This document shows, piece by piece, positions 45,162 through 53,207 of a stretch of 64,000 bases of DNA. Location: NCBI GenBank assembly GCA_029203185.1, contig CP119310.1, positions 3,292,001 to 3,356,000 of the forward strand, in the 5' to 3' direction. Source of the stretch: Candidatus Chryseobacterium colombiense. GTDB taxonomy: Bacteria > Bacteroidota > Bacteroidia > Flavobacteriales > Weeksellaceae. The notes under the pieces are model-generated. The model ran no database searches. It was not told where the DNA came from and saw only the letters and a program-made list of their open reading frames with translations. The first letter of the stretch is position 1. Each line of letters begins with the position of its first letter. The position numbers and the translations under genes were made by a program.

Positions 45162-46655
45162 ATGAAAAAATTAAAATATATATCTTTTGCACTAATCACT
45201 GTATTGTTTTTAGTCAGCTGTGAAAGTGATCTGGAAACGGCTCCTACCAATCAGGCGAATGAAGAGGAGATTTTCAAAACGGCAGAAAGTGCGGAAACCG
45301 TCATTAACGGAACCTGGGCGAAATTCAATGATGATGGAACAACGTATTCTAATATAGGATATTCAACAGTCTTGAGAACAAGCGATGCCATGGGAAGTGA
45401 TGTGGCGGTTTTAACCAATAAATATGGTTTTCCGGGAGCCTATGCTTTTACAGATTTGGTGAATAATACGGGAAGCAGGCCTCTTTTTATCTGGAGCTTG
45501 CTGTATTCCACCATCAACAATATGAATAATGTCTTGGCAAGGATTGACGGAGTAGAAGGAAGTCAGGATAAAAAAAATCAGGTGAAAGGTCAGGCTAAAG
45601 CATTGAGGGCATTTTGTTACTTAAATCTGGCAAGCTTTTATCAATTCAGCTATCTGAAAGATAAAACGGCTTTAACAGCTCCAATCTATACCGAACCTAC
45701 AACTACAAGTTCGGTCGGAAAGAAAAAAGCCAGCTTGGAAGAAATATATACTCTGATTAAAAGTGATCTTACGGATGCTGATCAGCTGCTTCAAAATTAT
45801 TCAAGAAACAACAAGGATAAAATTGACAGGTCAGTGGTAAACGGTTTGTTGGCAAGAGCTTATTTAAATACGGGAGACTGGGCAAAAGCAGTGGCTTCTG
45901 CAAAAATCGCTAGAAATGGATATGCTTTGATGACGGCGGAAAAATATAAAGACGGGTTCAATGACATCAGCAATGGAGAATGGATTTGGGGGCACGGTCA
46001 GACACAGGAACAGTCGGGAGAAAGCTACGCGTTTCACTTTTTAGATGTTTCGTCTTCGGGAAGCTATTATTACAGCTTTATGGCAGATCCTTACTTTAAA
46101 GATTTATTTGATACCAATGATATCCGTTATTCACTGTTTTCATGGGATGGAAACCCGGGAAGAGAAGGATTGTTGAGATATGCTAAATTTAAATTTAAAG
46201 CCAATTTAATTGCTGATATCGTGTATATGAGAGCGGCAGAAATGTATTTGATTGAAGCTGAAGCTGAAGCAAGAAACGGAAACGTTACAAATGCTGTAAC
46301 AGTTTTAAATCAACTAAAATCTGCAAGAAATGCCAATCAATATTCTGGTTCTTTAGCGCAAAGCGAGGTGATCAAAGAAATATTGATTGAAAGAAGAAAA
46401 GAACTGTTTGGAGAAGGATTTTCATTATCAGACATCATAAGAACACAGGGAACAGTGGTAAGAAAGCCTTATACCAATACAAGTGGACAGGCGATTCAGG
46501 TGCAGATTACTACACCGGATGGTGTGGTGAAAACGGTAAATGGAAGAGGACATACCATCTTTGCATTCCCGGATCAGTCTCCTTTTGTAGCCAACAGCAG
46601 ATATTATTTATTCTCGATTCCACAAAAAGAGATTGAGAATAATCCGAACTTATAG
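45162..46655 (+). CDS. SusD/RagB family lipoprotein partner
   Basis: The 497-residue lipoprotein has signal MKKLKYISFALITVLFLVS and lipidated Cys20. SusD-type helices appear in INNMNNVLARIDGVEGSQ, VKGQAKALRAFCYLNLASFYQF and RAAEMYLIEAEAEARNGN ... EVIKEILIERRKELFGEGF, with the usual C-terminal helix. It caps the SusC-like channel encoded 18 nt upstream and shares its SAM-dependent regulation. A terminator follows. Confidence 0.92.
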   Translation: MKKLKYISFALITVLFLVSCESDLETAPTNQANEEEIFKTAESAETVINGTWAKFNDDGTTYSNIGYSTVLRTSDAMGSDVAVLTNKYGFPGAYAFTDLVNNTGSRPLFIWSLLYSTINNMNNVLARIDGVEGSQDKKNQVKGQAKALRAFCYLNLASFYQFSYLKDKTALTAPIYTEPTTTSSVGKKKASLEEIYTLIKSDLTDADQLLQNYSRNNKDKIDRSVVNGLLARAYLNTGDWAKAVASAKIARNGYALMTAEKYKDGFNDISNGEWIWGHGQTQEQSGESYAFHFLDVSSSGSYYYSFMADPYFKDLFDTNDIRYSLFSWDGNPGREGLLRYAKFKFKANLIADIVYMRAAEMYLIEAEAEARNGNVTNAVTVLNQLKSARNANQYSGSLAQSEVIKEILIERRKELFGEGFSLSDIIRTQGTVVRKPYTNTSGQAIQVQITTPDGVVKTVNGRGHTIFAFPDQSPFVANSRYYLFSIPQKEIENNPNL

Positions 46656-46681
46656 TTTTAGTTTTTTAAATTTTTAAAGGA

Positions 46682-46711
46682 AAGTCACTGCTTTATGGGA
46701 GTGGCTTTTTT
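46682..46711 (+). terminator. Terminator of the SAM-regulated SusC/SusD operon
   Basis: Stem AAGTCACT / AGTGGCTT (one G-T pair), 10-nt loop, then T5. It lies 27 nt past the SusD-like stop codon. Confidence 0.65.
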
Positions 46712-46768
46712 ATTGTATAACTTAAATGTTGAAGTAGGGCAATGTATAAGATCAGGTCTAGTTTGTAT

Positions 46769-46805
46769 TTGCAATATGATTGCAATAAACTTAGAAATAC
46801 TTTTG
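46769..46805 (+). promoter_or_regulatory. Operator and promoter of the fur-family gene
   Basis: The perfect inverted repeat TTGCAAT-ATG-ATTGCAA spans 46769-46785. The TAnnTTTG-matching box TACTTTTG is at 46798-46805, starting 29 nt after the operator start. The same repeat at the same 29-nt offset precedes the ATPase gene downstream. It probably binds the Fur-family protein encoded next. Confidence 0.7.
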
Positions 46806-46903
46806 TAGACTTTAATAGCATCTGATAGATGTAAACAGAAGCAACTAATGATGAAACCATTGAAAAAACAATTAACTTTGAGAAGAACACAGAAATCCGA
46901 ACA

Positions 46904-47323
46904 ATGAAAACGCACATCGAAGATAAATTGATTAATAAAAACACCAAACCTACAAGTATGAGGATTTTGGTGTATGACTTTTTAAGTTCTCAGGAGGCTG
47001 CCTTATCATTATCTGAAATCGAAAACCATTTTGATCATGCAGACCGTACAACTATTTACAGAACATTAAAAACCTTTGAAGAAAAAGGAATCGTTCACAG
47101 CATTCAGGAAAATACAACAACAAAATACAAGCTTTGTCATGACGGTTGCGATGAAACCACCCATAAAGACTGGCATCTGCATTTCTACTGCAAGATCTGC
47201 AAACAGACCACCTGTAAAGAAGATATATCGTTCCCTGAAAATGTTCAGACGAATTTCAGAATAGATGAAATAAGACTTTTTGCCAAAGGAATTTGTGAAA
47301 CTTGTCTCGAAAGTTTGCAATAG
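46904..47323 (+). CDS. Fur family metal-responsive transcriptional regulator
   Basis: The 139-residue regulator has an N-terminal winged helix (residues 1-75, recognition helix around DRTTIYRTLKTFEEKGIV) and a C-terminal metal-binding and dimer domain. Structural zinc would use the CxxC pairs Cys96/Cys99 and Cys131/Cys134. Further ligands are in HDGCDETTHKDWHLHFYC (His87, His91, His93). It lacks a classic Fur-type N-terminal extension and is closest in look to Zur- or generic Fur-type proteins. An identical operator in front of this gene and of the ATPase suggests it regulates both. The metal it senses is not clear. Confidence 0.88.
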   Translation: MKTHIEDKLINKNTKPTSMRILVYDFLSSQEAALSLSEIENHFDHADRTTIYRTLKTFEEKGIVHSIQENTTTKYKLCHDGCDETTHKDWHLHFYCKICKQTTCKEDISFPENVQTNFRIDEIRLFAKGICETCLESLQ

Positions 47324-47351
47324 CATTGCATCTGCTTTACGCCTAATTTTG
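47315..47351 (+). promoter_or_regulatory. Operator and promoter of the metal ATPase gene
   Basis: The inverted repeat TTGCAAT-AGC-ATTGCAT (perfect in its TGCAAT/ATTGCA core, 47316-47330) overlaps the stop codon of the fur-family gene. The -7 box TAATTTTG lies at 47344-47351, again starting 29 nt after the operator start. Confidence 0.7.
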
Positions 47352-47366
47352 ATCAAAATTTTAAAT

Positions 47367-49319
47367 ATGGAAGAATGCTGTAGCACAAAACCGAAAAAAG
47401 AGCATAATCATAATCATGAAGGACACGATCACGACCATTCTCATGATACGGGAGACCAGTCTGTATTTCAGATGTTTCTGCCGGCGATCATCTCTTTTCT
47501 ATTAATGTTAATAGGAATCTCTTTAGATCATTATATAAAACCTGATTGGTTTATTGGCTGGATCCGCCTGGTTTGGTATCTTGTTGCTTACATTCCGGTG
47601 GGATTGCCTGTTTTAAAAGAAGCTTTTGAAAGCATCACAAAAGGGGATGTTTTCTCTGAGTTTTTCCTCATGGGAATTGCGACCATCGGAGCTTTTGCGA
47701 TCGGCGAATATCCCGAAGGCGTAGCGGTAATGCTGTTTTATTCCGTGGGGGAAGTTTTCCAGGCAATGGCGGTTACCAGAGCTAAGACCAATATTAAATC
47801 CTTACTCGATCAGCGTCCCGATGAAGTAACTGTTTTAAAAGACGGTAAACCTGAAACGGTAAAAGCTGAAAAAGTAAATATTGGTGATATTATTCAGTTG
47901 AAATCAGGTGAAAAACTAGGATTGGATGGAGAGTTATTATCCGAAACAGCTTCATTTAATACTGCTGCATTAACAGGCGAAAGTAAACCGGATACCAAGA
48001 CAAAAGGAGAAACTGTTTTAGCAGGAATGATTAATCTGAATACTGTAAGTCAGGTAAAAGTCACTACAGCTTATAAAGACAGTAAATTGAGCAAGATTTT
48101 AGAGTTGGTGCAAAACGCAACGGCTCAAAAAGCTCCGACCGAATTATTCATCAGAAAATTTGCTAAAGTATATACCCCTATTGTTGTATTTCTAGCCATC
48201 GGAATTACTTTATTGCCTTACCTTTTTGTATCCCATTATGAGTTCAGAGATTGGTTGTACAGAGCATTGGTGTTTCTGGTAATATCATGTCCGTGTGCTT
48301 TGGTTATTTCAATTCCGTTGGGATATTTCGGAGGAATAGGAGCGGGAAGCCGGAATGGGATCTTATTCAAAGGAAGTAACTTTTTGGATGTTTTAGCCAA
48401 TATTCAGAATGTGGTGATGGATAAGACAGGAACGATGACGGAAGGGGTTTTTAAAGTTCAGGAAGTTGATTTCAATAATGAATTTAATAAAGATGAAATT
48501 TTAAAATTCGTCAATGCTTTGGAAAGTAAAAGTTCACATCCCGTTGCTACTGCAATTCATGAATATGTAGGAGAAATTGATCACTCCATTCTATTGGAAG
48601 AGGTCGAAGAAATTCCCGGACATGGTTTAAAAGCAATGATCAACGGAAAAGAATTGCTTGTAGGTAATTTCAAATTAATGGATAAGTTCAACATCAATTA
48701 TAATGTTACTCCAGAGAATATTGTCTATACTTTAATTGCTGTGGCTTATGATAAAAAGTTTGTCGGCTATTTAACGATTGCAGATTCTATTAAAGCTGAT
48801 GCTCAATTGACCATTGATAAATTAAAAGCATTAAACGTAGCAACGACAATGCTGAGCGGAGATAAACCATCTGTTGTAAAGTATGTTGCTGATACATTAG
48901 GTATTCAGAATGCTTATGGAGATCTGCTTCCTGAAGACAAAGTCAATAAAGTCAAAGAAATTAAAGCAAAAAACCAGACGGTAGCTTTTGTAGGAGACGG
49001 AGTGAATGATGCGCCTGTAGTTGCTTTAAGCGATGTCGGTATTGCGATGGGCGGTTTGGGAAGTGATGCTACCATTGAAACAGCTGATGTCGTAATTCAG
49101 GATGATAAGCCAAGTAAAATTCCGATGGCGATTAATATAGGAAAACAAACTAAAAAGATAGTCTGGCAGAATATTATCCTGGCGTTTGCAGTTAAAGCAA
49201 TTGTTCTTGCTTTAGGAGCGGGAGGCTTGGCTACGATGTGGGAAGCAGTTTTTGCGGATGTAGGAGTTGCGTTGCTTGCGATTTTAAACGCGGTAAGAAT
49301 TCAGCGAATGAAATTTTAA
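47367..49319 (+). CDS. P1B-type heavy metal-transporting ATPase (zinc/cadmium class)
   Basis: This 650-residue inner-membrane ATPase probably exports divalent metal. It lacks a CxxC heavy-metal-binding domain but has a Cys-Cys start (MEECCSTK) and a His/Asp-rich tail (HNHNHEGHDHDHSHD, about 13-27) that can bind metal. The transmembrane motif CPC (308-310) is followed by ALVISIPLG, typical of P1B-2 pumps. Phosphorylated Asp352 is in DKTGTMTEG, TGES is in the actuator domain, and GDGVNDAP is in the hinge. ATG at 47367 is preferred over an in-frame start inside fur (47280) because the promoter and operator lie between them. Confidence 0.9.
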   Translation: MEECCSTKPKKEHNHNHEGHDHDHSHDTGDQSVFQMFLPAIISFLLMLIGISLDHYIKPDWFIGWIRLVWYLVAYIPVGLPVLKEAFESITKGDVFSEFFLMGIATIGAFAIGEYPEGVAVMLFYSVGEVFQAMAVTRAKTNIKSLLDQRPDEVTVLKDGKPETVKAEKVNIGDIIQLKSGEKLGLDGELLSETASFNTAALTGESKPDTKTKGETVLAGMINLNTVSQVKVTTAYKDSKLSKILELVQNATAQKAPTELFIRKFAKVYTPIVVFLAIGITLLPYLFVSHYEFRDWLYRALVFLVISCPCALVISIPLGYFGGIGAGSRNGILFKGSNFLDVLANIQNVVMDKTGTMTEGVFKVQEVDFNNEFNKDEILKFVNALESKSSHPVATAIHEYVGEIDHSILLEEVEEIPGHGLKAMINGKELLVGNFKLMDKFNINYNVTPENIVYTLIAVAYDKKFVGYLTIADSIKADAQLTIDKLKALNVATTMLSGDKPSVVKYVADTLGIQNAYGDLLPEDKVNKVKEIKAKNQTVAFVGDGVNDAPVVALSDVGIAMGGLGSDATIETADVVIQDDKPSKIPMAINIGKQTKKIVWQNIILAFAVKAIVLALGAGGLATMWEAVFADVGVALLAILNAVRIQRMKF

Positions 49320-49337
49320 ATAGACTATAGATCATTT

Positions 49338-49485
49338 CCCACAGATTACACAAATTTCAAAGACCTGTATAATCTGTGGGAGTCATCTTAAAATTTCACC
49401 TCCCGCAGATTCCGCAGATGATTGCACATGTTTTTTCTTACAATTAGAATATAAGAATCTGCGTAATCAGCCCAATCTGCGGGAG
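49338..49485. repeat. Pair of nested inverted repeats downstream of the ATPase gene
   Basis: First unit: CCCACAGATTA (49338-49348) pairs with TAATCTGTGGG (49370-49380). Second unit: CTCCCGCAGATT (49400-49411) pairs with AATCTGCGGGAG (49474-49485), with inner CGCAGAT/AATCTGCG matches. Both share the CAGATT/AATCTG core and look like members of one dispersed palindromic repeat family. No ORF is supported here. Confidence 0.65.
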
Positions 49486-49568
49486 AAAATTTATAGCAAT
49501 CAACCCGGCAATATGAATTAGAAAAATGACTTTCATCATAAATCGACCATAAAAACAAAATACAGTAG

Positions 49569-49576
49569 TATATTTG
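49569..49576 (+). promoter_or_regulatory. -7 element before the first CxGKCY gene
   Basis: TATATTTG matches TAnnTTTG and lies 14 nt before the TTG start at 49591, so the leader is very short. Confidence 0.45.
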
Positions 49577-49590
49577 TAGGAGAGATTTGA

Positions 49591-49956
49591 TTGTTGAAAT
49601 TTTTCATTTCCATATTTATTATTTTCACAATTGCAATACGTCCTGTGTTGCCTCTGGTTAATTATGCGGTGAATTATGATTACATCGTGAAAAATCTTTG
49701 TGAAAATAGAAATATTCCCCAATCTACCTGTAAGGGAAAATGCTATGTTGAAAAAGAGCTGGCAAAAACAGAAAAGCAGTCTAATAACAGCCAGAATATA
49801 AAAATTAATGGGTTAGATGTTTTTCTATTTCAGGAGATTCTTTCCTTTTCAGATAAAAATCAATTTGATATTCCTATAAAAAAATCAAACTCGCATGATG
49901 TTGGTTTTTATCCTTCAGAATATTTCACCCGAATATTCCATCCTCCTCTCGTTTAA
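49591..49956 (+). CDS. Small membrane-associated CxGKCY protein, copy 1
   Basis: The 121-residue product uses a TTG start and begins with a hydrophobic segment (FFISIFIIFTIAIRPVLPLV). PLVNYAVNYDYIVKNLCEN and the Cys motif STCKGKCYVEKELAKTEKQ follow. It ends FTRIFHPPLV. The paralogue at 51836-52204 has the same layout (CNGKCYLSKEIAK and IFRPPVF). The three cysteines, outside the membrane if the first helix is an anchor, could bind a soft metal such as copper or take part in thiol exchange. The family is common next to SCO and similar genes in Bacteroidetes, but I know of no assigned function. Confidence 0.7.
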   Translation: MLKFFISIFIIFTIAIRPVLPLVNYAVNYDYIVKNLCENRNIPQSTCKGKCYVEKELAKTEKQSNNSQNIKINGLDVFLFQEILSFSDKNQFDIPIKKSNSHDVGFYPSEYFTRIFHPPLV

Positions 49957-50182
49957 ATTTTATATTAAACTAATCTTTTAGTTAATGATTTAACCATTGA
50001 GGTCTAAGTTTTTAAGAATAGCTTCATGTTAAGTAGAACGCTTAAAAATCAATATGATTTCTTAATAGATCTTAATCCCTTCAATATTCTTAATGGTTTA
50101 AAATAAATTCGGCTACTGTTTTAGTTTAATACATCAATCAATTTTCATTCAATACTATTATTAATTTCAATTTAAAATTAAA

Positions 50183-50458
50183 ATGAAATCAAAAATTATT
50201 TTAACGGCATTCTTATCTGTTTCATTAATGGCCTGTGCTCAAGAAACTCCTAAAGTAAAGCATAAAAAAGCCAATACTTCTACAAAATCAAATACAAAAA
50301 AAATAAAATTTGCTAACGCTGAAGATCCTATCTGTCACATGCCTACAGAAGTGGATATGAAAGATACGGCAGTGTATAAAAATAAAACGTACGGTTTTTG
50401 CAGTTCATTATGCAGAGACGAATTCAAGAAAAATCCTGAGAAGTATGCCCAAAAATAA
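50183..50458 (+). CDS. YHS domain lipoprotein
   Basis: The 91-residue lipoprotein has signal MKSKIILTAFLSVSLMAC (lipidated Cys18). A Lys-rich spacer leads to a YHS domain: DPICHMPTEVDMKDTAVYKN, then YGFCSSLCRDEFKKNPEKY. YHS domains are linked to heavy-metal, often copper, proteins. The Cys and His residues in DPICHMP and FCSSLC are candidate metal ligands. It overlaps the SCO-like gene by 14 nt. The 226-nt gap upstream is AT-rich with no clear feature. Confidence 0.85.
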   Translation: MKSKIILTAFLSVSLMACAQETPKVKHKKANTSTKSNTKKIKFANAEDPICHMPTEVDMKDTAVYKNKTYGFCSSLCRDEFKKNPEKYAQK

Positions 50459-51125
50459 AAAGCCTAACAATACAAAAAGTAAAGTAATTATTCCGATTGC
50501 GGTTATTGCGTTGCTTTTTCTGGGGATCGGTGTAGGAATGGGATACTTTAAGAAAAATCTTTATACCGTAATGAAGGTTCCTGATTTTCAGCTGACGGAT
50601 CAGAACAATAAAAAAATCACCAACAAAGATATGCTTGGAAAAGTGTATCTGGTAGAGTTTTTCTTCAGCAGATGCCCTACAATATGCCCGGTGATGAATA
50701 CGAATATGAGAGCAATTGAAGATGAAATCAACAATCCTGATTTCGGAATTATTTCAATAAGCATAGATCCCGAAAACGATACGCCTCAATTACTGAAAGA
50801 ACATGCCAAAAGAATTGGAGCAAAATCTCCAAACTGGCATTTCCTGACAGGAAACAGAGATTATATCGGAAAATTGGCAGATCAGTTCAATATTTATGTC
50901 GGCGACAAAGAAGATGAGGGCGAAAGTCTTAACCATAGCGGAATGATGGCCCTTGTTGATAAAGACGGAAATATACGTTGCAGATACAACAAAGAAAATA
51001 TGCCGATTCTTTACTATTCAGGACTGAATTATGAAGATCCGGAAGGGAAAACTCCGAAACTGATAGGGAAGTACCATCCGGATCGGGAAATATTAATTGA
51101 AGATATCAAAAAATTACTAAAATAA
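50445..51125 (+). CDS. SCO1/SenC family protein
   Basis: This 226-residue protein has an N-terminal membrane anchor (about 14-33) and a thioredoxin-like domain outside the membrane. The copper-binding residues are Cys77 and Cys81 in SRCPTICPVM and His164 in SLNHSGMM. SCO proteins deliver copper to the CuA site of cytochrome oxidase or act as thiol oxidoreductases. It overlaps the YHS gene and precedes a secreted superoxide dismutase, so the operon appears to handle copper and oxidative stress in the periplasm. Confidence 0.92.
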   Translation: MPKNKKPNNTKSKVIIPIAVIALLFLGIGVGMGYFKKNLYTVMKVPDFQLTDQNNKKITNKDMLGKVYLVEFFFSRCPTICPVMNTNMRAIEDEINNPDFGIISISIDPENDTPQLLKEHAKRIGAKSPNWHFLTGNRDYIGKLADQFNIYVGDKEDEGESLNHSGMMALVDKDGNIRCRYNKENMPILYYSGLNYEDPEGKTPKLIGKYHPDREILIEDIKKLLK

Positions 51126-51155
51126 ATATCGTTTAACACTAAAAAACAAAGCATT

Positions 51156-51830
51156 ATGAAGATTTTAAAACTAGCTGCCCTAAGTGCAGTTTTCGCGGCG
51201 CAGTTCGCTTTTGCGCAGTTCAAACAGACGCCATTGCCGTATGCATACAACGCATTGGAAGGAAGTATCGATGCCCAGACTATGGAAATTCACTATTCAA
51301 AACATGCGGCTGCGTATGTAGCGAATTTGAATAAAGCAATTGCAGGAACGCCACAGGAAAAACAGACCCTGTTCCAGATCATGTCGAATGCTTCAAAACT
51401 GCCTGCTGTGGTAAGAAATAATGCAGGAGGTCACTACAATCACGAATTGTTCTGGACGGTTTTGACACCTGAAAAAAATACCCAGCCTTCTGCAAAGCTG
51501 GTAAAAGGAATCAACGAAGCTTTCGGAAGCATGGATGCTTTTAAAGAAAAAATGGCTAAAGCCGGTGCAGACCGTTTCGGTTCAGGATGGGCTTGGTTGG
51601 CAGTCGATAAAAACGGGAAATTATTCGTTTCCTCAACGCCAAATCAGGACAATCCTCTGATGGATGTTGTAGAGGAAAGAGGAACCCCTATTTTCGGGAT
51701 TGATGTTTGGGAACATGCTTATTATCTGAAATATCAGAATAAAAGAGCTGATTATTTAGCTGCGATCTGGAATGTAACCAACTGGAAGGAAATCAGCAGA
51801 AGATACGAAGAAGCGATCAGCAAAAAATAA
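51156..51830 (+). CDS. Secreted superoxide dismutase (Fe/Mn family)
   Basis: The 224-residue enzyme has a cleavable signal peptide (MKILKLAALSAVFAAQFAFAQ), so it acts in the periplasm or outside rather than in the cytoplasm. Iron/manganese SOD ligands are visible: His in MEIHYSKHAAAYV, His in GGHYNHELFW, and Asp/His in GIDVWEHAYYLKYQNKRADY. It disproportionates superoxide to oxygen and peroxide. Signal-bearing Fe/Mn SODs are less common than cytoplasmic ones. The metal (Fe, Mn or either) cannot be told from the motifs. It lies 30 nt after the SCO-like gene. Confidence 0.93.
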   Translation: MKILKLAALSAVFAAQFAFAQFKQTPLPYAYNALEGSIDAQTMEIHYSKHAAAYVANLNKAIAGTPQEKQTLFQIMSNASKLPAVVRNNAGGHYNHELFWTVLTPEKNTQPSAKLVKGINEAFGSMDAFKEKMAKAGADRFGSGWAWLAVDKNGKLFVSSTPNQDNPLMDVVEERGTPIFGIDVWEHAYYLKYQNKRADYLAAIWNVTNWKEISRRYEEAISKK

Positions 51831-51835
51831 CAGTA

Positions 51836-52204
51836 ATGAACTTAATTTGCAGCATATTTCTCACTTTGTTTGTGGTATTCAGGCCTCTGGTTCCACTGGT
51901 GGAGTATGCTGTAAATTATGATTATATTTCCAAGGTGTTGTGTATCAATAAGAGCAATCCGGAGCTTCATTGTAACGGAAAATGCTACCTGAGCAAAGAA
52001 ATAGCTAAAACCAATGATACCGATTCATCACCATTAAATAAAACAAAAAATTCAGGACAGAAACTGCTGGATATTTACGTTCTTCCTGAAATCACTAAAA
52101 TCGGCACATCAGAAAAGATTTTCTATTCAAATTCCAGTTTTCTTTATGAAACGGCGTACTCTTTTCTGTTTTTAAAGCACATTTTCAGACCTCCGGTTTT
52201 TTAG
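51836..52204 (+). CDS. Small membrane-associated CxGKCY protein, copy 2
   Basis: The 122-residue protein begins MNLICSIFLTLFVVFRPLVPLVEYAVNYDYISKV (hydrophobic first 20). It carries LHCNGKCYLSKEIAKTND and ends HIFRPPVF. It is a paralogue of the protein at 49591-49956 and starts 5 nt after the SOD stop codon, so the two copies bracket the YHS-SCO-SOD genes. A role in handling copper or thiols in the membrane or periplasm fits the cysteines and context but is inferred. Confidence 0.72.
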   Translation: MNLICSIFLTLFVVFRPLVPLVEYAVNYDYISKVLCINKSNPELHCNGKCYLSKEIAKTNDTDSSPLNKTKNSGQKLLDIYVLPEITKIGTSEKIFYSNSSFLYETAYSFLFLKHIFRPPVF

Positions 52205-52224
52205 GATATCATTTTATCTTTTTG

Positions 52225-52356
52225 GGCAATTCCCTCTCCCTGGCTTTTGCAGCTACTCGGGTCGGGCTGTCCGCTCATATCTTTTTTAGATTCTTCCTTA
52301 CGTCAGAATCCAAAAAAGGATAACCGCTTCCATCCCTATTGCGATGGGGTGTTTTA
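52225..52356. repeat. Palindromic intergenic repeat between SOD and MbnP genes
   Basis: The non-coding stretch holds GGGCAATTCCC near 52226, GGGTCGGGCTGTCCG near 52259, a hairpin ATTCT/AGAAT bracketed by TTTTTT and AAAAAA, and CCCTATTGCGATGGGG near 52336. This pattern is one I recall as a widespread flavobacterial genomic repeat. The recollection needs a genome search. Confidence 0.6.
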
Positions 52357-52382
52357 ATCTATTTATCACTAAAAAATCAACA

Positions 52383-53207
52383 ATGAAAATTTATAAATTT
52401 TTATCACTATTCTTTATTGTCTTCACTTTTTTCACTTTTACTTCTTGCCGGAATAACGATGAAGATTCATCAGCAGACTCAAAAGGGAACCTTCAGATCA
52501 AATTTGAAAACGGGTTTGATAATCTCGGAGACATTGTTTTAAACCAAACAACGCAGACTTCTTCGCAGGGACAGAAGCATCAGTTCTCCAACATAAAATA
52601 TGTGATCAGCAACATCAGCCTCATTGATGAAAACGGAAATGAATTTAAATACAACGAAAATAACCCTGACAAAGGCGCTTTTATTATCGATCAGGCCGAT
52701 GCGGTCGCAGGAATTGTGTATGTTAATCTGAATGAAGTCCCGAAGAACAATTATAAAAAAGTAAAATTCGGATTGGGAATCAGTCAGAATGCCTATCTGT
52801 TGGGACAGGACGGACAAGCGGAATTCTGGAATAAAGCCAAACAAAAAGGAATGTCGTGGTCGTGGGCAGCAGGTTATGTTTTCGTAAAACTGGAAGGTAA
52901 ATACGGAATAGGTTCTCCGAATACAGAATTCATGAACCATACCGGAAATATGGGAAATGTAACAGCAAACGGAACTCCCGATCTTTACCGGGAAATCACT
53001 TTGAATCTTCCGACAACAGCAAGAGTGACTAGTCAGATTACGCCCTCTATTCATATTTTGGCAGATTTTAATCAATACCTGAGCGGTGAAACACCTTTGC
53101 TTTTAAGCTCTGCCAATGATATGATGATGGGCTCAAGCCAGCATTTGGTAAACGTAACGAATAACCTGACCAGAATGTTTAAAGTAGACCACGTTCACAA
53201 TGATTAA
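52383..53207 (+). CDS. MbnP family copper-binding lipoprotein
   Basis: The 274-residue lipoprotein has signal MKIYKFLSLFFIVFTFFTFTS and lipidated Cys22, followed by acidic residues (RNNDEDSSAD) that favour surface export. The body matches MbnP-type proteins: NLQIKFENGFDN, ISNISLIDENG, the Trp-containing GMSWSWAAGYVFVKLEGKYG, and a C-terminal FKVDHVH. In methanobactin operons the diheme partner MbnH oxidises a Trp of MbnP to kynurenine, creating a Cu(I) site. The MbnH homologue here overlaps the 3' end by 8 nt. ATG at 52383 is preferred over an upstream in-frame ATG because the signal peptide begins there. Confidence 0.85.
   Translation: MKIYKFLSLFFIVFTFFTFTSCRNNDEDSSADSKGNLQIKFENGFDNLGDIVLNQTTQTSSQGQKHQFSNIKYVISNISLIDENGNEFKYNENNPDKGAFIIDQADAVAGIVYVNLNEVPKNNYKKVKFGLGISQNAYLLGQDGQAEFWNKAKQKGMSWSWAAGYVFVKLEGKYGIGSPNTEFMNHTGNMGNVTANGTPDLYREITLNLPTTARVTSQITPSIHILADFNQYLSGETPLLLSSANDMMMGSSQHLVNVTNNLTRMFKVDHVHND

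Noticed and set aside
47280..47366. Upstream in-frame start of the metal ATPase inside the fur-family gene
   Set aside because: It would bypass the operator and promoter and add residues not typical of the family.
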